The notes under the pieces: model-generated
Told to the model about the DNA's origin: nothing
Databases searched by the model: none
Seen by the model: only the letters and a program-made list of their open reading frames with translations
In this document: positions 1-6,549 of the stretch, one piece after another
How positions within the stretch are numbered: position 1 is the first letter of the stretch
Layout of the letters: each line of letters opens with the position of its first letter
DNA from: Acinetobacter pittii ATCC 19004 = CIP 70.29
GTDB taxonomy: Bacteria > Pseudomonadota > Gammaproteobacteria > Pseudomonadales > Moraxellaceae
Length of the DNA: 64,000 bases
NCBI RefSeq assembly: GCF_000369045.1
Contig: NZ_KB849790.1
Span: 186,001 to 250,000, forward strand
Reading direction: 5' to 3'
Position numbers and translations under genes: made by a program

Positions 1-834
1 AGCTGTTTTTTCAGCCTCGGTATTTTTCGATAACTCATCTAACTTTTGTGCTAAATCTTTATTATTTTCTTCAAAATCTTGATAGGCCTGGCTAGCATCA
101 TAAATTTTTTGTTGGCTAGCACTCAAGGGTTGAACTAAGTCTTCGTCTGCATTCAAACTATGAAAATAGAGTTTGAAACGATCAACGCCACCATCTTCAA
201 CACTTGGCACGCTTTCACTCGATAAATTGGTATAAGACAATGGAACAATTTTATCTTTCAGTGGCGGTCGTTGTTTGATGAGTTCAGCAGTGAAGAATTT
301 TGCACTATCTACAGCACGATCCACTCCAGAACTTTGTACCAATATAGATGCTTGCGAGTTTAAAAGAGTTGGTAAGCGCTGTAATAAGCGATCGGCAATG
401 CCGCGGTGTTCTAAAATACCAGTCATGGTTTCATTCCCATAACCGTACTGGCGGATCCCTTCCACACCATAACCTAATAAGATATTTGCCTTCATCATGG
501 CTTCTAAATCAGCACCTAATTGCTCACCTAATGGTGTTAAGGCATTTTCTGCTTTTGCCTGTTTCCATAAATTATAAAGTGCCAAATCATATTTCAGACT
601 TGAGAGACCTCTTGAACCGTGACGTGCCACTAGCTCTGTAAAAACTGGCTGGAATCCATTCGGTGTTTGTTCATAGTTTTTTATTTCTTGTTGCGGTTGG
701 TAAGGCGTTTTTGTTTGATAATATTTTGATTGGTTTGTGGATGGTGCAGTTTGAGCTTCTTGATCATCATTATCGTTACACGCAACGAGTAATAGTGATG
801 CGGCGAGCACAGTCGTTTTAAATAAAATATTCAT
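1..834 (-). CDS. Histidine-type acid phosphatase lipoprotein (partial, 3' end missing)
   Basis: The window edge cuts the gene; 278 N-terminal codons are present. The N-terminus is a lipoprotein signal with lipobox LVAC (Cys19) followed by an Asn/Asp-rich linker, so the mature protein is probably a lipid-anchored envelope enzyme. Residues 71-76 read RHGSRG, matching the RHGxRxP phosphohistidine motif of branch-2 histidine phosphatases (AppA phytase, multiple inositol polyphosphate phosphatase). The family hydrolyses phosphomonoesters through a phosphohistidine; the C-terminal HD proton-donor motif would lie outside the window, so activity cannot be confirmed here. It lies 123 bp downstream of cobC on the same strand and could be read from the same transcript, but no functional link to cobalamin is implied. 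Exact substrate unknown. Confidence 0.75.
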   Translation of the reverse strand, partial: MNILFKTTVLAASLLLVACNDNDDQEAQTAPSTNQSKYYQTKTPYQPQQEIKNYEQTPNGFQPVFTELVARHGSRGLSSLKYDLALYNLWKQAKAENALTPLGEQLGADLEAMMKANILLGYGVEGIRQYGYGNETMTGILEHRGIADRLLQRLPTLLNSQASILVQSSGVDRAVDSAKFFTAELIKQRPPLKDKIVPLSYTNLSSESVPSVEDGGVDRFKLYFHSLNADEDLVQPLSASQQKIYDASQAYQDFEENNKDLAQKLDELSKNTEAEKTA

Positions 835-957
835 AAGTCAGATGAGTGGTTATAAGAAATGCCAATAGCTTAGTTTCTAGCAATGACAGTTCTATTACAC
901 AGGCTAAAATAATATTGTAAAAATAATAACTTACAAGTGTATAAAAATATAAAACTA

Positions 958-1557
958 CTATCTTAATATAAAAGTTAATTGACCATCTGTTTCAGAAAAT
1001 TCAAGAGAATATAATTTCCCAAGTTCTGCCGGCATTTTAAGTAAGTCATCTAGAGGCTGTTGTCTGGCTAAGCAAGCCAATAGCTTAATTACACCGCCAT
1101 GAGTTATAACCAGTGCATGCTGTAAGTTTTGCTTTTGCATATGCTTCAGCAAATCTTGAAAGCCTTTAAGGACCCTTATTTGAAACTGGTTTAATGTTTC
1201 TGCGCGAGGTGGACAATATTGACTAGGTTTTTGCCAAAAATTTGCAAGTAATTCGGGTGAAGTTTCATAAATTTGCTGAGTTGAGACGCCTTCCCAATCA
1301 CCAAAATACATTTCCTTTAAGTCATGATTTAGAAGTAAAGGCAGCTGAGTTGTCTTCGCAAGTTGCTCAGCAAAACAAGCACAACGCTTTAATGATGAAC
1401 TTATAATGACATCCCATGCCTGATTAGTCACTTGCTCAATGGTTGACTGCATTTGCTGCCAACCTTTTGCTGTTAACTCATCATCTAAATGGCCACGTAA
1501 AGTATGGCTATATTGACTTTCGCCATGTCTGAGCAAATCAATTCTAAATTTACCCAA
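958..1557 (-). CDS. cobC: CobC-like alpha-ribazole / cobalamin 5'-phosphate phosphatase
   Basis: A 199-residue histidine phosphatase of the phosphoglycerate mutase-like branch. It shows LLRHGES at residues 8-14 (catalytic His11) and a second His in ITHGG near residue 152. Family members of this size in cobalamin clusters remove the 5'-phosphate from alpha-ribazole phosphate or adenosylcobalamin phosphate in nucleotide-loop assembly. Assignment to CobC rather than a generic phosphatase depends on context: it overlaps the end of cobT by 8 bp, and cobU is directly upstream, so the three are probably one translationally coupled transcript. Substrate is inferred from neighbours. Confidence 0.82.
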   Translation of the reverse strand: MGKFRIDLLRHGESQYSHTLRGHLDDELTAKGWQQMQSTIEQVTNQAWDVIISSSLKRCACFAEQLAKTTQLPLLLNHDLKEMYFGDWEGVSTQQIYETSPELLANFWQKPSQYCPPRAETLNQFQIRVLKGFQDLLKHMQKQNLQHALVITHGGVIKLLACLARQQPLDDLLKMPAELGKLYSLEFSETDGQLTFILR

Positions 1558-2605
1558 TTTTATCCCCGCTTACAGCAGCTTGAGCAAAGGTAGCCATTTG
1601 GTTGTGTAATACACATGCCATTTTAACCAATGCCAAAGCAGCGCCAGCACCACTACCTTCACCTAAACGTAAATTCATTTTTAAAATCGGCTCAGCATTG
1701 AGTTCTTGTAAAATACGTTGGTGGCCATATTCTGCCGATTGATGGCCAAAAAGCATCCAGTCACGCACTTTAGAGTTCATCCGCACTGCGCATAAAGCAG
1801 CGACCGAACTAATAAAACCATCCACAATGATAGGTAAGCCCACCTGCGCACAGCGGATATAAGCACCTGTAATTGCCGCAATTTCCAATCCACCAACTGC
1901 ACACAGTGTTTTGAACGCATCGCCAGTAACATGTTTATGATGAAGTTCAATTGCCTTTTCAATTACTTCAATTTTATGTCTTAACTGATCGGCACCAATT
2001 CCAGTACCGACTCCGGTTAATTGCTCGGCAGTATCATTTAATAAAAGACATGCTAAGGCAGAAGCAGAACAGGTATTTCCAATTCCCATTTCACCAGCAA
2101 TATAAATATCTGCACCTTTAGATTTGGCCGTGTCTACACTGTTTTTTCCTAACTCTAAAGCAGCACGACATTCATCTGCATTCATTGCGGCTTGTTTAGC
2201 AAAATTTGCTGTACCGGCACGGATACAATGGCGTTCAACGCCCGCGTATTCGTATGCTTCACCAACTGTACCGCAATCAATCACTTGTAAATGTGCTTGA
2301 TGATATTTGGCAATGACACTAATTGCTGCACCACCAGTCGTGAAGTTTTGTAACATTTGACGGGTTACGGCTTGAGGATATGCAGAGATATTTTCTTCAA
2401 CCACGCCATGATCGCCAGCAAAAACTGTAATCCATGGATGGTTAATGTGTGGATGTGCATTTGATTGCAAACTAGCAAGTTTTACTGCTATCAGTTCTAG
2501 ATCACCTAAAGCACCTGTAGGTTTGGTCAGTTGAAGCTGGTGTTGCTCAGCTTGTTGTTTTGCGTCCACATCAGGTTGCTGTACAGATTGTAACCACCAG
2601 TTCAT
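1550..2605 (-). CDS. cobT: Nicotinate-nucleotide--dimethylbenzimidazole phosphoribosyltransferase CobT
   Basis: About 351 residues, the usual CobT length. CobT transfers phosphoribose from nicotinate mononucleotide to 5,6-dimethylbenzimidazole, giving alpha-ribazole phosphate for the lower ligand of cobalamin. Recognisable blocks are TKPTGALGDLE near the N-terminus, FAGDHGVVEE, a GEMGIGNTCSAS loop and the C-terminal EGSGAGAALAL with the Glu typical of the active site. I chose the ATG at 2605 over an in-frame GTG at 2617 because AGGTGA lies about 9 nt upstream of the ATG; with that start cobT begins one base after the cobU stop. Cytoplasmic, part of the cobU-cobT-cobC salvage cluster. Confidence 0.95.
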   Translation of the reverse strand: MNWWLQSVQQPDVDAKQQAEQHQLQLTKPTGALGDLELIAVKLASLQSNAHPHINHPWITVFAGDHGVVEENISAYPQAVTRQMLQNFTTGGAAISVIAKYHQAHLQVIDCGTVGEAYEYAGVERHCIRAGTANFAKQAAMNADECRAALELGKNSVDTAKSKGADIYIAGEMGIGNTCSASALACLLLNDTAEQLTGVGTGIGADQLRHKIEVIEKAIELHHKHVTGDAFKTLCAVGGLEIAAITGAYIRCAQVGLPIIVDGFISSVAALCAVRMNSKVRDWMLFGHQSAEYGHQRILQELNAEPILKMNLRLGEGSGAGAALALVKMACVLHNQMATFAQAAVSGDKIG

Positions 2606-2606
2606 T

Positions 2607-3125
2607 TTACTTATCACCTTTTAAAATCATTGGAAAACCAGCCACACAAAACACAACCTTATCTGCAATTTGCCCTAAACTCTGATGCAGCCTGCCTGCT
2701 TCATCGACAAATCGACGACTAATCTCACCGAGTGGCACAACGCCTAAACCCGTTTCATTACTTACTAAAATAATTTCTGACTGAAGCGTGGGTAAAATTT
2801 TTAACAGCTGCTCACATTCAAATTGCTGAACATTTTGATCTTCTAAAAGTAACAAATTGGTTAGCCAAAGTGTTAAACAATCCACCAGAATAATTTGATT
2901 AGGTCGATCAATTTTTTGCAGAATCTTTGCTAAATATAAAGGTTCTTCAACCAAAGACCAGTGAGAAGGACGCTGATTTTGATGATGTGTTATTCGGCTT
3001 TGCATTTCAGGATCAAGCGCTTGCGCCGTTGCAACATAAGTGACAGCTAATTGCCTATCTATTGCCGTTTGTTCAGCCAGCCGGCTTTTGCCGGAACGGG
3101 CTCCACCCAAAATCAGTTGCAACAT
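2607..3125 (-). CDS. cobU: Bifunctional adenosylcobinamide kinase / guanylyltransferase CobU (CobP)
   Basis: A 172-residue protein with a P-loop GGARSGKS at residues 7-14, as in CobU. The family phosphorylates adenosylcobinamide and then transfers GMP to form adenosyl-GDP-cobinamide, to which CobS attaches alpha-ribazole. The strand following the P-loop, the DCLTLWLTNLL block and the ETGLGVVP segment are characteristic. The reading frame overlaps the upstream 2H phosphoesterase by 13 bp and abuts cobT, so expression is probably coupled. cobS is not in the window, so the nucleotide-loop pathway is only partly represented here. No cobalamin riboswitch is visible upstream. Confidence 0.93.
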   Translation of the reverse strand: MLQLILGGARSGKSRLAEQTAIDRQLAVTYVATAQALDPEMQSRITHHQNQRPSHWSLVEEPLYLAKILQKIDRPNQIILVDCLTLWLTNLLLLEDQNVQQFECEQLLKILPTLQSEIILVSNETGLGVVPLGEISRRFVDEAGRLHQSLGQIADKVVFCVAGFPMILKGDK

Positions 3126-3739
3126 GGATCACCTAAAAACAAAAGCTGATATGGATATAACTTACCTTGTAAAGTTTGAGCTTGATAATAACCAAATGTT
3201 AAATGCTCAACTTTAAAGTCAAATTCGGTCTGTTTATATTGTACAGGTAATTCAGAAATTTTTCGTAAAATCAAATCACTACTATAGTCTGTTTTATATA
3301 ATCCCAAAGTGATGTGCGGACAGTAATCTAAAGCCGCAATTTCATTAGAAACTAGGCCGAGTTTTTGGCGTATCTGAAATAAGATATTTTCCGTGTCTCC
3401 TATTTCTACAAATAGAGCACTACTAAAGCTATCGATTGAACCAATTTTTAAATGAAACGGAGCAAAATCTTCTTTTTTTAAGATTTCTCTTTGCTGTACA
3501 AACTCACCAAAACTAAAGTCATCACCATAAATTTTAGTTTCGTTAGTTAAGAATCCACATATAAATAATGTGACATGATATTGGCGATGATTAGGTTCTA
3601 TTAAAAATTCTGAAAAATGTGCACGCAAGGCATCTAAATAATCAACTATTTTTTGATCATTAATTTCTAAATACCATAACGCATAATTTTGGCGCCCAAG
3701 ATGCCACTCAGGATAATCCCGTATAGATGTTGGCATCAT
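3113..3739 (-). CDS. 2H phosphoesterase superfamily protein (2'-5' RNA ligase-like)
   Basis: About 208 residues with two HxT motifs, YHVTLF in the first half and CPHITLG in the second, which define the 2H phosphoesterase fold shared by LigT/ThpR RNA 2'-phosphodiesterases and nucleotide cyclic phosphodiesterases. Substrate unknown. A longer frame begins at a TTG at 3763; the tandem ATGs at 3739 and 3736 are more likely starts, although no clear ribosome binding site is visible. Its stop overlaps the start of cobU by 13 bp, so it heads the cobalamin-salvage transcript unless there is an internal promoter. The link to cobalamin is positional only. Confidence 0.72.
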   Translation of the reverse strand: MMPTSIRDYPEWHLGRQNYALWYLEINDQKIVDYLDALRAHFSEFLIEPNHRQYHVTLFICGFLTNETKIYGDDFSFGEFVQQREILKKEDFAPFHLKIGSIDSFSSALFVEIGDTENILFQIRQKLGLVSNEIAALDYCPHITLGLYKTDYSSDLILRKISELPVQYKQTEFDFKVEHLTFGYYQAQTLQGKLYPYQLLFLGDPCCN

Positions 3740-3839
3740 GAACGTCGTGGGTTTTAGCAACACAGCTTTAATTCAAAATCATTAAGTTTTTGTATTAAAG
3801 CATGTTTGCCTTTCAGTTGTAGAGCATAATTAAAAGGAT

Positions 3840-4661
3840 TTAGGCATATTGAGTTCGCGCTTTTTGTGAGTTGACAATATTCATGTTTAAAGGCTGTTTG
3901 CCTTGTTCAGAAAATAAATATTGAACTAATTGTGTTAACTCAACTTCAAGTTGTGCTTTTTGAGCAGCACTCATATCCAGTTTTTTAACTTGCTCGTGCA
4001 AATGTTTAATTGCATCAGTCTCTTCAATTTCTAAAAATTGAATCGCATAGGCATAACCCAAAGCAGCACCTTTTAATAGGTTTTTATAAGGTAAATCATG
4101 TGCGATATTTACCTCAATTGATGCGATTACTCTTTCATTATGAGTTAACTTGCGAAGTGGATCTCGTGCCACTCTTTGACAAGGATCTTTAAAAGCATAT
4201 TCACATGAGTCTAGAAAGCTTTGTGCCATGCGGTCCAGATCTTTTGCATAATTAGGTAATACAATTGCAAGCCCTTGCTTTACTTCTCTAATTAAGTTTT
4301 CTGCAAACACTTTAACTGAATGATCCCCCATGGCAACACCAATAGACTCATAACCTAGTAAAGATGCGTACCAAGCAAGCATGGCATGCACGCCATTCCA
4401 TAGTCGGTTTTTGATTAATTGAATGTCTGTAATCTGATTAACCAAGACAACTTGACGCAACTTTTCAAGTAAAGGGCTGCCTTTTTCTACATAAATTGGC
4501 ATATCCGTTTCGCTATGAAACAGAATTAGATCCATGCTTTGTAATATATGGCCTGGCTGAAAATTACGGCGCATGTTATCAACATATAAAGATGCCTGAT
4601 TTTGCTGATCTTGAGTCAATTTATTACAGTCTTCAATTTCGATTTGTTCCTCGTTTTCCAC
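3840..4661 (-). CDS. mtlD: MtlD, separated C-terminal half (polyol dehydrogenase catalytic domain)
   Basis: This 273-codon frame is the C-terminal part of the mannitol-1-phosphate dehydrogenase module. It carries the K-x4-N-x2-H signature of long-chain polyol dehydrogenases: Lys84, Asn89 and His92 in this frame. It has no NAD-binding Rossmann fold of its own; that lies in the upstream frame. The nominal start is an internal GTG with no convincing ribosome binding site, and adding one T to the run on the coding strand (A run at 4712-4716 on the plus strand) joins it to the upstream frame with uninterrupted sense codons. It is therefore best read as a displaced 3' part rather than an independent gene. 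Confidence 0.85.
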   Translation of the reverse strand: MENEEQIEIEDCNKLTQDQQNQASLYVDNMRRNFQPGHILQSMDLILFHSETDMPIYVEKGSPLLEKLRQVVLVNQITDIQLIKNRLWNGVHAMLAWYASLLGYESIGVAMGDHSVKVFAENLIREVKQGLAIVLPNYAKDLDRMAQSFLDSCEYAFKDPCQRVARDPLRKLTHNERVIASIEVNIAHDLPYKNLLKGAALGYAYAIQFLEIEETDAIKHLHEQVKKLDMSAAQKAQLEVELTQLVQYLFSEQGKQPLNMNIVNSQKARTQYA

Positions 4662-4666
4662 ATCTT

Positions 4667-6010
4667 CTAAATGCTGTTCAAGAAAATTATGCTTAATACG
4701 AAGTTGGCGATAAAAATTTGATTAGATAGCTTTGAAACCATACGGTTTACAACGGTGTCGCAAAAGTAATGTTCTTTTAAAATATGCTCAGTCACATCTT
4801 CATCGTTGGTCAACTCTAGTAGAGCTTCTCTAAGATGCTTCATAACTAAATATTTCGCGCCGACTTTATTTAAAATAATTAGAAAAGTTAGTGGTTCAAT
4901 ACATGCTTCAAGTGATGAGTTAAAACGTGCATATAACCCTTTTGCAATTATTTTTGCCTCAACTTCGATGGCCTGTTCGGGTAAACAAAGTGCAATTAAA
5001 CTTGAATGAGTATACATCTCCAACATTTGTTGTTCATTTTCAGAATCAACAATGGTCATATTCTCAATACGTTCATCATAAGAAAATTGCCCATAGCGAA
5101 TGCTATATGTTCCAAATGCATTTACGGCTTCTCGAAAAAGACTATTACGTGTTGAAGCAATAATTCTTTTTGGTTTTGTGTACCCATCCCAATGTGACAA
5201 GATTTGCGCTACATAACCACCGCCAATAGCACCGAAACCATGTATTCCCACTGTCAGTTGATTCAGACTTTGCGGAAAAGTTTCCTGCATTTCTGGCATG
5301 TCCATAACAGGGATAAATTGGTCGAGATCGGTTAAAAAGTCATACATCTGATCATAATAAAAATGTGCTTTTTCCAGCATTTCGTCATTTGGTTCTTTAA
5401 TATCTTTTAATAAAATCGTTAAACCTTTTGAAGTGTGAGCTGAAGTTAAACCATTTTCAGAATCTTCAAACATAAGACACTGGTTAGCGTCCAAGTGAAG
5501 TTGACTAGCAGCTTTTAAAAAGATTTCTGGATGCGGCTTTCCTTGCTCTACTTCATCACCACAGGTAATCACATCAAAAAATTTATAAACATTCGCATTA
5601 ATTAAATATTCTTCAGCAATTGCCCTACGGCTTGAAGTCGCAACAGCCATTCTTAAACCCGATTTTCGTAAACGCTCTAAAACTTGAACTAAACCCTTTT
5701 TGATAGGTACGCCGTGTTTTCGAATATATTCGAGTTCCATCTCATCAGCTTTTTTTCGAATTTCTTTATATGGAACATTTACGCCATATAGACGTTGCGC
5801 CAATTGCTCAGCAGTAGTTGCACTTAAACCTAAACATTGCATTAAATATTCGTGTGAAAACTCCTGTCCAATGAGTTCTTGAGATGCCTGTTGCAATGTT
5901 TGAAACCGTAATCGCTCAGTGTCAAACATTGTCCCATCCATATCGAAGATAGCTCCGTGAACAGGTTTTCCATGAAAAATAAGCACGTTTTTACCTCTTT
6001 TTTTGATCAT
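4667..6010 (-). CDS. mtlD: MtlD, N-terminal part: HAD phosphatase plus Rossmann domain of mannitol-1-phosphate dehydrogenase
   Basis: The HAD phosphatase (about residues 17-225) shows DMDGT with nucleophile Asp23 and Asp25, the ATSS motif II near 124-127, Lys158 and FEDSENG at 181-187, as in beta-phosphoglucomutase-like enzymes. A dehydrogenase Rossmann fold starts at about residue 253 with HGFGAIGGGY. The frame ends after 14 aberrant residues following the T5 run. In Acinetobacter the intact bifunctional enzyme reduces fructose-6-phosphate to mannitol-1-phosphate and dephosphorylates it to mannitol, a compatible solute. The phosphatase half may still be made here. The first ATG (6010) lacks a clear ribosome binding site; a GTG at 5986 preceded by AGAGG is a credible alternative start. 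Confidence 0.85.
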   Translation of the reverse strand: MIKKRGKNVLIFHGKPVHGAIFDMDGTMFDTERLRFQTLQQASQELIGQEFSHEYLMQCLGLSATTAEQLAQRLYGVNVPYKEIRKKADEMELEYIRKHGVPIKKGLVQVLERLRKSGLRMAVATSSRRAIAEEYLINANVYKFFDVITCGDEVEQGKPHPEIFLKAASQLHLDANQCLMFEDSENGLTSAHTSKGLTILLKDIKEPNDEMLEKAHFYYDQMYDFLTDLDQFIPVMDMPEMQETFPQSLNQLTVGIHGFGAIGGGYVAQILSHWDGYTKPKRIIASTRNSLFREAVNAFGTYSIRYGQFSYDERIENMTIVDSENEQQMLEMYTHSSLIALCLPEQAIEVEAKIIAKGLYARFNSSLEACIEPLTFLIILNKVGAKYLVMKHLREALLELTNDEDVTEHILKEHYFCDTVVNRMVSKLSNQIFIANFVLSIIFLNSI

Positions 6011-6176
6011 GTTTTATTCAGGGTATACAAAAAAACGGCTAAAAAGGCAGGATGTTAATAAATGAAACATTAGTGGTTATTTTTTAATCAAAAATATAAT
6101 CGATCTGTTACTGTGTAGAGTTAAATATCCAAAATAGTTGAAATGTATAAATAACTATGAAATTAACTTTAACTAC

Positions 6177-6209
6177 AAAAGCAGCAGGCCATCCTCGCCT
6201 GCTGCTTTT
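6177..6209. terminator. Bidirectional hairpin terminator
   Basis: A 12-bp perfect inverted repeat, AAAAGCAGCAGG (6177-6188) and CCTGCTGCTTTT (6198-6209), with a 9-nt loop. It ends in four T on either strand. It lies at the downstream end of the Fur-controlled unit described next and 167 bp upstream of the mtlD start. Confidence 0.7.
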
Positions 6210-6441
6210 GATTAGTTCTTTTTGTTGCGCTGATAGTATTTATTTTTCTTAGTTCCATTTACCGCTACTTGCACCCGCATATTTTTATAATGTCGCGCAG
6301 GTGTCACATACCAGGAATCAACTCACCTTTTTCAACACCATTGTTATTGGAGTCTCTGGTATAACTTTAAATCGCCTAAAACTTAGCATTACAGTAGTAG
6401 ACGTTAATCTTAATTACTAGAACGTTTCTCAACCTTCAATA
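6177..6441 (-). other. Candidate Fur-regulated transcription unit: decayed small gene or non-coding RNA
   Basis: A leftward promoter with a Fur box (6444-6476) and a hairpin terminator (6177-6209) bracket about 260 bp with no intact gene. On the minus strand, sense-like codons occur in broken frames: a stretch containing NNNGVEKGELIPG, then after a one-base shift WYVTPARHYKNMRVQVAVNG ending at a TAA at 6212-6214. One reading is a decayed iron-regulated gene; another is a Fur-repressed small RNA. I cannot decide between them from sequence alone. Confidence 0.4.
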
Positions 6442-6443
6442 TA

Positions 6444-6476
6444 GATAATGATAATCATTTGCATTTAATAATGCAA
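6444..6476 (-). promoter_or_regulatory. Fur box overlapping a leftward sigma-70 type promoter
   Basis: Positions 6444-6462 match the 19-bp Fur consensus at 17 of 19 positions, starting GATAATGATAATCATT. On the minus strand a -35 TTGCAT (6476-6471) and a -10 TATCAT (6453-6448) are 17 bp apart, with the -10 inside the Fur box, so Fur-Fe would block RNA polymerase. Predicted start near 6441, reading away from the TonB receptor gene, whose stop codon is at 6550. Confidence 0.7.
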
Positions 6477-6549
6477 GTTTATTTTATTATTTTTTTAAAT
6501 TTATTAAGGAATACCTATGATTTATAGATATTCCCTATCTCACTTCACA

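Larger units (their letters stand above)
3840..6010 (-). pseudogene. mtlD: mtlD, frameshifted bifunctional mannitol-1-phosphate dehydrogenase/phosphatase
   Basis: The two frames above together give about 720 residues with the order HAD phosphatase, Rossmann fold, polyol dehydrogenase catalytic domain. On the coding strand a T5 run (plus-strand A5 at 4712-4716) separates them. Restoring a sixth T reads ...NQIFYRQLRIKHNFLEQ... straight into the downstream frame, while removing one T gives an early stop, so the simplest history is a 1-bp deletion. The break falls between the cofactor-binding and catalytic halves of the dehydrogenase, so mannitol-1-phosphate formation should be lost unless slippage or a sequencing error is involved. 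Confidence 0.8.
6011..6549. other. Intergenic region between mtlD and the TonB receptor
   Basis: This 539-bp stretch contains no intact gene. It holds, from left to right, the AT-rich mtlD upstream region, the bidirectional hairpin at 6177-6209, the broken coding traces at 6212-6370, the Fur-box promoter at 6444-6476 and an AT-rich tail. A plus-strand open frame beginning at 6517 runs antisense into the receptor gene and is not believed. Confidence 0.7.

Noticed and set aside
348..641. Plus-strand open frame antisense to the acid phosphatase
   Set aside because: It lies wholly within the coding region of a recognisable family on the other strand and shows no domain.
3740..3839. A short frame after mtlD with plausible codons (NPFNYALQLKGK) between mtlD and the 2H gene
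   Set aside because: No start and no recognisable similarity; may be chance.
3740..3900. Cobalamin riboswitch upstream of the cob genes
   Set aside because: No conserved B12-box-like sequence or room for the long riboswitch fold was found there.
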